Shown in pieces: positions 55,611 through 64,000 of a DNA stretch of 64,000 bases. The notes beneath the pieces were generated by a model. That model was not told the origin of the DNA. It searched no databases and saw nothing but the letters and a program-made list of their open reading frames with translations. Made by a program: the position numbers and the translations under genes. Every line of letters starts with the position of its first letter. Within the stretch, counting starts at the first letter, position 1. The stretch is from Scilla litardierei (taxonomy: Eukaryota > Streptophyta > Magnoliopsida > Asparagales > Asparagaceae): contig CM061138.1 in the NCBI GenBank assembly GCA_030789695.1, positions 177,960,051 to 178,024,050 of the forward strand, read 5' to 3'.

Positions 55611-57414
55611 TGTTGGATCTGGATCGTAGCCTAGAGGGGGGTGAATAGGCTAATAAAAATTCTCGTGCAACCCACGAGAAATCCCACGCAGTTATAAGCA
55701 CACACATGGCAATAAAATAGCAATCACAGAGTACACACAGATATACCCTGGTTCGGTCGTCCCCACGACCTACTCCATCCCCCGAAAGCAAATACTAGTT
55801 AGATATGTAATCCTGTACAGCTACAATGAGTCTAGATCCCAAATCTACTCTCACCTAGCTCGTACGCACACCACGTGCTCTACACTATCAATCTAGTCAG
55901 ATGCTCTCCCTCCGTGACGACTCCCAAAGTCGTCAGGTCCCCAAAAAGTAACACAGATGGTAAAGTTTCCCCTACGAAGATCTAACACAAATACTACACA
56001 ATATAATAAACAAGAGAGTTTAGAATGCTCAGATCGTGTAGCGGTATTGTCTTCGTCAATCAGCACGGGCCAGATGTCGTCTGGCAATTAGTAGTCTCTC
56101 GGTAACGGCAACTCAAGTTGCGACACTTGAACTCCCCCTAGAATGATGGCTTGCGCAATGTGGGAACAAGCTATGGTCAGCAAGAAGTTGTATGTGCGGC
56201 TCCTCTCTTCAGCCAGCAAGGATTATAGCACATGCTGCTGCTCGGTCAGCAAGTGGATTTGTGGCAGTCAGCAAATCAGAAGATGTGACAGTCAATTACT
56301 TTGATGATTGGCCTCCTTGATGCCAAAGAAAAAATCTGCAAGCAAATATAGAGCAAGATGATTATTATTTAATTAAAACAAAAAACAATGTCTTACCTTG
56401 CAGAGATTTCAGTTGCACTCTCTTTTGAGATTTTTTTTTGCAACAGACAAAGCTCCTTGGATTTTTCGTTCATATCCAAACAAAAACTGGGCTTTTAAAA
56501 TTTTTAAGGGAGTAAGAGTTGCGGCTCTTCAAGGCAGGGGAAATTTTTTTTTCGGCTCCCTTAGGTTATCAAAGTTTTGATTCCACCTGCAAAACAAAAA
56601 GGCAAGACATAATTAAATATTAACTAAAAACCTTTCTCCCTCTTCCTCTTTCTTTTTCGATGCTATCTCTCTGTCATTTTCTTTGAAGCCGCACATGGGA
56701 AGCAAAATTCGGCAGCCTCTCCTTCTTTTGGGGATGCGTCTCTTTTGATAGTCCTGCAAAAAATGTGTAAAAAATCGGCAGGCCCTCTTGAAGGTTTTCA
56801 AAGATGCGGCACTTCTCTAGGTTTTTTTTTGATGAAGAGCCTTGCTTAAAAAATTCTGTGCTTTAAAAATTCGGCCCCTTCAGATATGAGAGGGTGCGGC
56901 TCTTATATGATCTAGGGTTTTTGCAAAGAGCACTTATGAGAATTAACGCAGGCTATTAGGGTTATTGATAGGCCGGCCCAAAAAATGTTTTGTTTTTTAA
57001 TACATCTCAGATTGGGTCAACAACAGAGCCTCTTGGAGAATTGATTTTAATAAAGCTTTTGTGCGACTGACTCCTCTCTCCCCTCTTATTCGTTGCTAGG
57101 GTTGAGGGTTTTTGATGGGACCACATGGCTGCTAATAAAAAATTTGCCCTCTCAATTTTTGGAATCCTAGTGCAAGGGGAAATAGCAATAGAGATGGAGT
57201 TTGGACTAGATACGGAAAACGATTAGGGTTTGATTCCAGTAGATAAGAGTCCACTCAAGCTAGGTTCTCCCCTTTCTCCTTTGCACATTGACCAAGTCTA
57301 TTCGTGAATGAATCACACGTTCGTCCTTCCTGAAACACTTAACACACACGTTAAAAACGTTCACACATGTTTGTTATCATCAAACACGAAGTTCATAGAT
57401 CGTTGCTACCAACA
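55611..57414 (-). repeat. LTR of copia family A, copy 2 (3' LTR)
   Basis: 1,804 bp, TGTTGG...CCAACA, matching 17122-19152 in blocks (aaattctcgtgcaacccacg, agcaatcacag, taccctggttcg, gaaagcaaatacta). It is followed on the right by a purine tract, so it is again the 3' LTR of a minus-strand element. The left flank is cgtaa. Confidence 0.8.
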
Positions 57415-57430
57415 ATCTCCCCCTTTTGAT
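57415..57430 (-). promoter_or_regulatory. Polypurine tract of copia family A, copy 2
   Basis: The minus strand reads ATCAAAAGGGGGAGAT, directly before the LTR start at 57414. Confidence 0.8.
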
Positions 57431-57637
57431 GATAACAAACTAAGTAGAAGATTTGAGCATTAAAGTTCCAAATAGTGTGTGTGTGAAAGTGTGACGATAG
57501 AGTGTGACGATAGAGGGTGACATGCAATGATATATAATGATGTGTAAACAATGATGTGTATAGGTAATACTATGCATGCTCCCCCTATTTTTGTGCTTCC
57601 CTAATATTCACTAGTGCTCCCCTTAATCAAATAACGG
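57431..57637 (-). other. Short internal remnant of copia family A, copy 2
   Basis: About 200 bp of the 3' non-coding part (same gatgataac and tgctccccct phrases as in copy 1). It ends abruptly where Tat gag begins, without an LTR boundary. Confidence 0.55.
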
Positions 57638-58520
57638 CATGGGCGATCCCGTCGACCACGTAATGGACTATGAGGGGGTCATGGCATTTCAGAGGGCGGA
57701 CGACACCCTGCTATGCATGGGTTTCTACTCTACCATCCGGAAGGCGGCGAGGACCTAGTACCACAGCCTGCCCAATCGATCCATTGATAGCTTCGAGGAG
57801 CTCGCCCAACTGTTCTGTAGACAGTTTGTGGCCGGACGGCGGGTAAGGCCGGATTCAAAACTTTTGTTTAATGTGGTACAGGGTCCCGGGGAATCCCTGA
57901 GGCACTTCATGCACCGCTTCAACACCGAGCGACTCAACGTAGAGAGCTGCCCCGAGTTGGTAGTAAAGACGGCCCTGAAGAAGGGGTTACGGCACTGGGG
58001 CCTGAAGAAATCGCTGCACAGCGACCCCCCGAAGGACCTTGCCAGGGTCATGGCGCGAGCTGAGCACTTCATGCTGACGGAAGAGGCCCTGGCCGTCGAC
58101 GAGGGAAGGGCCAAGCGAGGATCCCGGCACGACGAGAGTGAGCACCGCGGCTCGGAAGAGCGACGACAGGAGAAAAGGGCCCACGGTAAGCAGCGGAGAG
58201 AGGACCCGCGGCACGCCCAGCTGAACGCTCCCCCGGATGTGGTCCTCGCGCAGGCACAGAAGGAGGGGCGCAAGAACCGACCACCTCCGAAGATGAAAAG
58301 GGGCGGGAGAGACGAAGAGAAATACTGCAAATATCACAAGGATAATGGCCACGACACCGACGACTGCTGGAATTTGAAGAAAGATATAGAGAAACTAGTG
58401 AGTCGGGGCCACTTAAAGAACTTCACCAACAACCCCGCCCCAGGCGAAGGGACGTCCAGGCAGCTGGACAAAGGGAAGAAGGTGAATGTAGTCCATGCGC
58501 CCCTACGCATCAGCGAGTAA
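57638..58520 (+). pseudogene. gag: Tat Gag, 5'-truncated with one stop
   Basis: The frame enters near 57640 (MGDPVDHVMDYEGVMAFQ). It has TAG at 57756-57758 where Trp is expected (ART, stop, YHSLP), then runs cleanly to the stop after 58517. The Gag domain continues with FEELAQLFCRQFVAGRR, GESLRHFMHRFNTERLNV and ALKKGLRHWGLKKSL. The nucleic-acid binding motif near 58327 is CKYHKDNGHDTDDC, the CX2HX4HX4C form found in Tat elements rather than CCHC. The next segment, WNLKKDIEKLVSRGHLKNF, is also Tat-like. The N-terminal part is missing at the copia junction. Confidence 0.88.
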
Positions 58521-58815
58521 GCGGACGAGACCAACGGCCGCGACCCCACCGGACGGGGGGCAGTCTCGCCCAGGACTCCTAATGTTTTTTGTTTGTTTTC
58601 CACCAAAATGTACTGCGTTGTGGGATGAAGAAGAAGAAGATGCCTTGTTGATGCATACGCGGTCTCCTTTTCCGCTTTTTGATGAATGGCATGATTGGGA
58701 ACTCGATCTCCTCTCCCGAAGGGACGACTTCAACTCGGCAGACCGGGGGCCCCAGACCGAGACAACCGGCCATAAGGCTGGGGGCAACCCCCCAGCGGGC
58801 CGATCTAAATGTCCG
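58521..58815 (+). other. Spacer after Tat gag
   Basis: Follows the gag stop. It contains short A/G-rich stretches and leads directly into the 95-bp repeats; protease and polymerase are not present. Confidence 0.5.
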
Positions 58816-59575
58816 CTCGTAAGGCTGGGGCAAACTCCCCCAGCAGACGGGGACATCGGTCGGTCGTAAGCCGAGGGATAGCTTCCCTCGCCGACCGAAC
58901 GACCCACCCGCTCGTAAGGCTGGGGGCAACTCCCCCAGCAGACAGGGACATCGGTCGGTCGTAAGCCGAGGGATAGCTTCCCTCGCCGACCGAACGACCC
59001 GCCCGCTCGTAAGGCTGGGGGCAACTCCCCCAGCGGACAGGGACATCGGTCGGTCGTAAGCCGAGGGATAGCTTCCCTCGCCGACCGAACGACCCGCCCG
59101 CTCGTAAGGCTGGGGGCAACTCCCCCAGCGGACAGGGACATCGGTCGGTCGTAAGCCGAGGGATAGCTTCCCTCACCGACCGAATGACCCGCCCACTCGT
59201 AAGGCTGGGAGCAACTCCCCCAGCAGACAGGGACATCGGTCGGTCGTAAGCCGAGGAATATCTTCCCTCGCCGACCGAACGACCCGCCCGCTCGTAAGGC
59301 TGGGGGCAACTCCCCCAGCAGACGGGACATCGGTCGGTCGTAAGCCGAGGGATAGCTTCCCTCGCCGACCGAACGACCCGCCCACTCGTAAGGCTGGGGG
59401 CAACTCCCCCAGCGGACGGGGACATCGGTCGGTCGTAAGCCGAGGGATAGCTTCCCTCGCCGACCGAACGACCCGCCCGTCCGTAAGGCCGAGGGCAAAT
59501 CCCCCGGCAGGAGGTGGCGTCGATGGTTACAAGCCGGGGGGTAGACCCCTCGCCGACTCAAGGACCCACGCGCCT
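58816..59575. repeat. 95-bp tandem repeat array (about 8 units) in the Tat element
   Basis: Units start at 58816, 58911, 59006, 59101, 59196, 59291, 59385 and 59480; the last is diverged. Each holds ctcgtaaggctgggg, caactcccccagc, gacatcggtcggtcgtaag, ccgagggatagcttccctcg and ccgaccgaacgacc. The central six are nearly identical. All three minus-strand frames are open through most of it because the repeat lacks stops, so the long open frame there is a by-product, not a gene. Confidence 0.92.
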
Positions 59576-59828
59576 AGAAGGCTAGAGGCAAACCCCCCCC
59601 CCCCCCGGGTGAGAGACTCGGCGGATCTTAAGCCAAGGGACAGCCCCTTTAGCTGAGAACGGCCGACCCTACTGACCGCGGGACAGGGAGCAGCCCAACC
59701 TCCTGCGGGGCGACTATTTAAGCAAACCAAACATTACGGCTACAAGAAGGACTATGATAAAAAACCGTAAGAAGCCAAAAGGGCCGAGGGTCCCCGTGGG
59801 GCGGAAGACCCCCAGCAGTGGAATTGTA
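59576..59828. other. Spacer between tandem array and antisense gene
   Basis: Degenerate repeat-like sequence, a C-run at 59590-59606, then the 3' end region of the antisense gene. Nothing else recognised. Confidence 0.45.
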
Positions 59829-62034
59829 TCAATCAAGCTTGTTCAAAATTACAGGCCCAAACCAAAAACGGGAGAAAAACGGGGGTTCGGGATACAAGGG
59901 CCTAAGGCCCTGGGGCACGGGAGGAAGCATCCTCGGGCACCTCACCCTGCTCGGAGCGCGGGGATCGACAGGCGGAAGCGGCTGCCGGGCTTGCTCCGCG
60001 AACCGGTGGAAAGAATCCCGGATGACGTCAACAATCCGAGGGGCGAGGAGGTCCTCGTAGGAACTGAAGGCGTCCCTAAGGACCCCCGTGATCCTTTCCC
60101 CCAGGACCCCACCGGCACCCCGCTCCACCTCATCGACAAACCGGGTCATCTGGCGGAGGTCCGCCAGCTCGCTCCGAAGATCGCTCCTCTCCTGGCGGAA
60201 CGCCTCCTCCGCCGCTTGGGCTGATCTCTGAGCATCGTCCAGCTCACCTCGGAGATCCATCACCTGACCAGCGAGCTCGTCCACCCGGTGCCGGAGGTGA
60301 CGAGCTTCCATGCGCGCCTCTTGCAGGGCCACGTCGAGGTCGCCGGCCCTTGCTCGCTCCCAGACCACGGCCTCTTCTAACTCCCTCGCCCGGGCCGCTC
60401 GACATTGCACCTCGACGGCCATTGTGGTGGCCTGCGCAAGGAAAGAAGTTATACGGGGAAACGATCGAAAGACCAACTCAAAAACAACGAGGCAACCGAA
60501 TCTGTTGGACCTACCAGACCAGGGAGTCTGACAGCTTGTCGGTAGGAGCTCTTTCCAGCAGAGCTCGGTCCCTCGGAAGGACCGACATGTGCGCCAGCTG
60601 GTTAGCAACAGCCCGGTCGACAAACACCGAGTCCCTGGGGGAAAACTCGGGGACCGACAGGGCATTCGCCAGTATACCACCGGCCCCCACCAGGGAAGGT
60701 TCGACCGAGACGGTGGCGGTGGTCACCAAGGTCAGCGGAAGGGCCTCGCTGGAGGTCGGTGGCGCTCTAGGAACCACCGGGGCGCGGGCCTCCCCACCCT
60801 CCTTCCGCCTCTTCGTCTCACTGGGACCGGCAGAGGTGGGAGAGGAGCGCTTACGCCCCGCATCGCGACCCCCCGAGGGCGACCGGGGGAGGGATCGGCA
60901 CCCATCCCTCTCCCCTCTGTTGGGGCAGGGCGAGGGAGCTCGGCCCTCGGAGCCTCGCCTCCGGGAAGATTTTCCACAACCGGTGGGAGGGCGATCGCCA
61001 CTACCGTGGGCTCCACTCTACCCACGGTCGGCTCGGCCTGACGCACCTCTTCGTCGACGGTGCGGCGAGGCGCTTGGCCCGAGGGATTCCCTCGGTTCCG
61101 GCTCGAACCCCTCCGGATGAGTTCGTCGACGTTGCGGGTGAATTCGCGCCCGGCCATATCTGCAGAAGAGGAAGGAATCAGGGTAAGCAAAAGGAGAAAC
61201 GAAAAAAAGGGGAGGGCCTACCGGGGGACCATAAAACGGTCTTGAGAAACAGGTCGTCCAGCAGGGGCCAGACCGACTTCTCCTCTAAAGTGAGAGACGA
61301 CAGCAGCCGAGCCGCTGCCTGGTCGGCCTCGGAAAGGGCCAACGACAAGTCGTGTTGGCGTAGCCCTCCACAGCCCGTCAATATCTCGGCATCCTCAGGG
61401 AAGACGACGAAGACGTAATTTGAGCTCCAGCCCCCCACCCAACGGGGCAGACCGAGCAGGCATTCCCTCCCCGCACGGGCCCGGAGGTGCTGCCACGACC
61501 TTTGGCCGACCGTCTGGACCCGATAGTAATGGAAGAGGAGCTCGATACCATGGGCACGACAGAGCATGATAAATCCAGTCAGCACCGCCATGGAGTACGG
61601 GGTCAGCTGGCATATGGATACCGTCAGGCGCTCCATGAATTGGATGATGAAGGGATGAAGAGGGAAACGAAGGCCCAGGCGAAAGCTTTCGACATAGACG
61701 CCGACTTCGTTACCCCGAGTAAAACAAACCCGCTCGTCAAAAAGGGGACCCGGACGTCATACGGATGACACAAATACCTATCCCGAATTTCCGCGACCAC
61801 CTGGAAGGTCACCTTAGACGGTGAACTTAGGACTACTGGGGGAACATCATATCTCTCAACGGCACGAGCCACGTCGTCGCCGACAGGGTCCGTATAGAGT
61901 TTTCTTTTCCCCTTATCCCGAACCGAATTGGCCCACGACGGGGCTCCGGGCCCTAAGGGCCAGACATCACCAGACCCGGGCGCCGGAGGGCCCCTGGGCC
62001 CTGACACCGACCTGCCAATTCTGAGTGTGGCCAT
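59829..62034 (-). pseudogene. Antisense gene of the Tat element (putative gypsy-type transposon domain), spliced, frameshifted
   Basis: Opposite to gag. It starts MATLRIGRS at 62034; the frame changes once near 61740. The main domain follows: FDERVCFTRGNEVGVYVESF, LGLRFPLHPFIIQFMERL, LTPYSMAVLTGFIMLCRAHG (61700-61540), then GWSSNYVFVVFPED. This resembles the 'putative gypsy type transposon' domain (Transposase_28). A GT-AG intron (61160-61221, 62 bp) joins SP to DMAGREFTRNVDELIRRG in frame. After a Pro/Arg-rich linker and another frame change comes FVDRAVANQLAHMSVLPRDR (about 60620). A second intron ends at 60432 and probably begins near 60514-60520. The last exon is a long coiled coil (ARARELEEAVVWERARAGDL, QVMDLRGELDDAQRSAQAAE), ending at 59829. 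Function is unknown; such antisense ORFs occur in other Tat elements. Confidence 0.75.
61160..61221 (-). other. Intron 1 of the Tat antisense gene (62 bp, GT-AG)
   Basis: Minus strand: GGTCCCCCG|GTAGGCCC ... TCTTCTGCAG|ATATGGCC, with a T- and C-rich 3' end. The exon frames on both sides join exactly (one base before, two after). Confidence 0.7.
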
Positions 62035-62158
62035 GAGACCAAAAGAAAAGAAGGGGTTACCTCAAAAGGGAGTCGCATGAGGCAGAGTGACGGAAGGAGG
62101 AAGCTTGAGAAGACGAAATCAGAAGAGCGCGAAGGGATTAAAGCCTGGGGGACCGGCA

Positions 62159-62167
62159 CCTTATATA
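62159..62167 (-). promoter_or_regulatory. TATA box of the antisense gene, Tat copy 2
   Basis: The minus strand reads TATATAAGG, 125 bp upstream of the ATG at 62034, in the same context as the TATA box at 27939-27946 in copy 1. Confidence 0.6.
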
Positions 62168-62377
62168 CGGGGCAATCACGGAATTCGAACCGTCTGGAGT
62201 AGGACAGGTGGTGGCATCCAAGGGTCGACGGCGTTTCGAAACCCGTGCTAAGAGAAGATCGAATCGACCGCGTCATGATGACCCACATTTAATGGGCTAG
62301 CCTCGACTGACGCGCATGACAAATCCTCAATAGTCACATCACCCGAACCGGGCCGGCTAAACCCGAACGGCTCGGAC

Positions 62378-62389
62378 GATGGGGACAAT
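62378..62389 (+). promoter_or_regulatory. Polypurine tract of Tat element copy 2
   Basis: gatggggacaat directly before the LTR start. Confidence 0.75.
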
Positions 62390-63102
62390 TGATACGACTA
62401 TTTTGAAGAAGCCCAAAATCAAGCTATGGACGAGAAGCCCGCTAGCAAGGTTGGGCCCCGCCAGGTGAGGTCCACGGAGAAAACGCGACTCAATCAATGA
62501 GGCTTCCGAAGACTCTCAAATCGGCCCACGATCATCGTGGGGAACCACTCCCCCGGGGAATGGGGCATTAAATGTCCTTCAGGGCGTCCCGGAATGGGGC
62601 ATTAAATGCCCGTCAGGGTGACCCGGAATGGGCTGGCCCTCGACACTGGCAGACACCATCATGGGGACGGACCGGGGGTGTAGTGGCGGACGGCGCACGA
62701 CATAACGGGAAGGCGAGGGGCAGACGGCTCCCCATGGCACGGGCCGGCGCCGTTGAGAGGAGCGGCGTGATGGCAACATGGGCAAGAGGCGATCACGGCA
62801 GAACCACCTATAAAAGGACCAGAGGGAGAACGGAGCGGGGGATCGAACTCCAGGCATTCTATCTGAAGGTATACCATCAACGACCTTGGCCTTTCGCACA
62901 TCCTTCCCCCTCCCTCCTGCTCGCGCCGTGGGTCAGCGTATCGATCTCCTCTCGAGTCGTGCCTACCCGGCCGAGTATCCTTTAGACCCCGATCTGACTT
63001 AAGCATCGGAGGGGATACGGCCGGAACCAAGGTCCGGCCACCCTGACGAGTTTCTCGTCTGTTCAGGTCAACGATCATGCGGTGAGAAAACACCCGTAAA
63101 CA
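62390..63102 (+). repeat. 3' LTR of Tat element copy 2
   Basis: About 713 bp, TGATACGACT...GTAAACA, with TATA box ctataaaagg at 62808-62817 and a tandem duplication of ggggcattaaatg (62562-62615). Both ends match the LTR of copy 1 in reverse complement. The right flank is ccact. Confidence 0.75.
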
Positions 63103-63504
63103 CCACTCTTTACTATCTCTCACATGGTTATATATTTTTTTATCTCTCATGTCCTAACTAAAGCTTCAGGAGAGCTGAATCGACAGCATCATCCTTTCGT
63201 TTCGACTAGCTACCGTTGACGTGACGACAGAACACTCAAGAGAGAAGCCTAGTTAACCCACAAAGGTCCATCTTCCACCTCGCTATCGCGACCCGTGTCC
63301 GACCATTTGGATATTTGGTGCACCCAAGTGACAAAGCATGTCTGCCTTTTTGGAACAACAAACCAAATCCAAGACATTTTTAATACATTTTTAGAAAGCA
63401 CTGCACCACCATCACTAGTATTATATTAATTACTACTATTATCATAAATTACATCTTTTTTGAGGCTGATAGCATGAATCATCGCACACACGAGCTCATT
63501 GTGT
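63103..63504. other. AT-rich flank without recognised features
   Basis: Target sequence to the right of the Tat LTR. No gene or repeat recognised. Confidence 0.5.
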
Positions 63505-63850
63505 TCATGATGACAAATGTGTCACTTGGGCAATGGAACCAGATGCTACAGCTGGGGGTTTGATGAGCTTTGGGACCAAAACTCCACCCATTTTGTGTGA
63601 AGGGAACCGAGACGAGTTGACACCAGGTCCATCAGCAAGAGAGATTTGGCCTTCAATTGTGCGGGTGCTACTTGTCTCCTCCTTTTCCTCGTTGCACCAC
63701 CGTACGCCACTCATGATGTTCAGCCATGCGCGTGGACCTTGGGGCGTCCCGATCATGTAGCCCCCAAAAGGAGTGGCATGCCTCAAGCTTAGAGAAATCC
63801 TTGTTTCGCATCCATGAGAAGTGTGAGAATGCCAACTTATTCTTGCGATT
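63505..63850 (-). CDS. Possible last exon of an unidentified host gene
   Basis: An open minus-strand frame ends at a stop at 63505. Its last 90 residues look like real protein: RISLSLRHATPFGGYMIG, GPRAWLNIMSGVRW, SFPSHKMGG-like SSRFPSHKMGGVLVPKLIK, AVASGSIAQVTHLSS. Further upstream (above about 63850) the frame passes an A-rich stretch that could be an intron border, but no acceptor can be fixed. I do not recognise the family. The region lies outside any element recognised here, so it may be a host gene whose remainder is right of the window. It could also be a chance frame. Confidence 0.35.
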
Positions 63851-64000
63851 TTTTTAGGGTTGTGGGAATCCATACGATTTAAGTAACGGATCATTATCAG
63901 CCAGCCGGTCCACATGTAACGATCGGTATTCGATATAAAATAACAACTCGCTTTTTGAACGGATTTTCTTGATCTGGTTGTCGCGGCCTTAATTGGCTTC

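Larger units (their letters stand above)
57638..63102 (+). mobile_element. Tat-lineage Ty3/gypsy element, copy 2 (5' LTR and pol missing)
   Basis: Order on the plus strand: partial gag, a 95-bp tandem array, an antisense gene on the minus strand, purine tract and 3' LTR. The Gag C-terminus and the antisense gene are hallmarks of the Tat lineage. Protease, reverse transcriptase, RNase H and integrase are absent between gag and the array, and the left end joins copia family A without a 5' LTR. Confidence 0.85.

Noticed and set aside
58503..59561. A 352-codon open frame on the minus strand over the 95-bp repeats
   Set aside because: All frames are open because the repeat unit lacks stops, the unit length rotates the frame each repeat, and the predicted protein is just a reading of the array. 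It overlaps gag at its end and has no start or family support.
1..64000. CRISPR array, rRNA or tRNA genes, bacterial-type operons
   Set aside because: Repeats here are LTRs, satellites or exon duplications without the spacer pattern of CRISPR; no structural RNA gene was found and the genome is a plant's.

Overview
The window is plant nuclear DNA, most likely from a flowering plant and perhaps a monocot, although nothing here fixes the species. It is dominated by nested LTR retrotransposons: Athila-like, Tekay chromovirus and Tat lineages of Ty3/gypsy, plus several Ty1/copia families, some Sirevirus-like. It also holds the N-terminal half of a Helitron replicase gene, a LINE fragment, one apparently intact host gene (an O-methyltransferase), one decayed host gene (a CHX cation/H+ exchanger), and a possible last exon near the right edge. 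No rRNA, tRNA gene or CRISPR array was seen.

Layout. 1-11014 (minus): an Athila-like element with a tRNA-Asp primer site, an intact gag-protease frame and a downstream plant-retrotransposon ORF broken by one TGA, but no reverse transcriptase or integrase. It sits inside a copia pol gene whose remainder runs from 11015 to about 13000 (plus). 13064-14203 (minus): a two-exon O-methyltransferase. 16480-17114: LINE reverse-transcriptase fragment. 17122-about 22030 (minus): copia family A, copy 1, with LTR and gag but no pol. 22030-25325 (minus): Helitron_like_N coding preceded by a tandem array of exons. 26650-28303: Tat element copy 1 (LTR and start of its antisense gene), cut by a copia-type LTR at 28304-29839. 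30180-31609: CHX pseudogene. 33637-43250 (plus): complete Sirevirus-like copia with an env-like ORF and matching TGATT target duplications. 44030-54701: a copia LTR split by a complete Tekay element (44275-53967, minus) with matching ATAAC target duplications. 55611-57637: copia family A, copy 2. 57638-63102 (plus): Tat element copy 2 with gag, a 95-bp tandem array, a spliced antisense gene and the 3' LTR. 63103-64000: mostly unassigned.

Most notable points. (1) The Tekay gag-pol frame is interrupted by two GT-AG introns (113 and 71 bp). Removing them restores both frame and conserved protein sequence, and retention of the first would yield Gag only. (2) A Helitron N-terminal coding region carries about seven tandem copies of a phase-symmetric exon of about 201 bp with its intron. 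(3) A palindromic ACTAGTCGGTC array plus flanking DNA is shared by the LTRs of a gypsy family and a copia-type family. The Athila-like element has an analogous CACTCGGCCGAGTG array in its LTR and in an internal spacer. (4) The antisense gene of the Tat elements has its own conserved TATA box and minus-strand introns.

Nearly all element coding regions carry stops of the C-to-T type (CGA to TGA, CAA to TAA, TGG to TAG), as expected of methylated, silenced DNA. LTR pairs differ by roughly 2-3% by eye, so the insertions are fairly recent.
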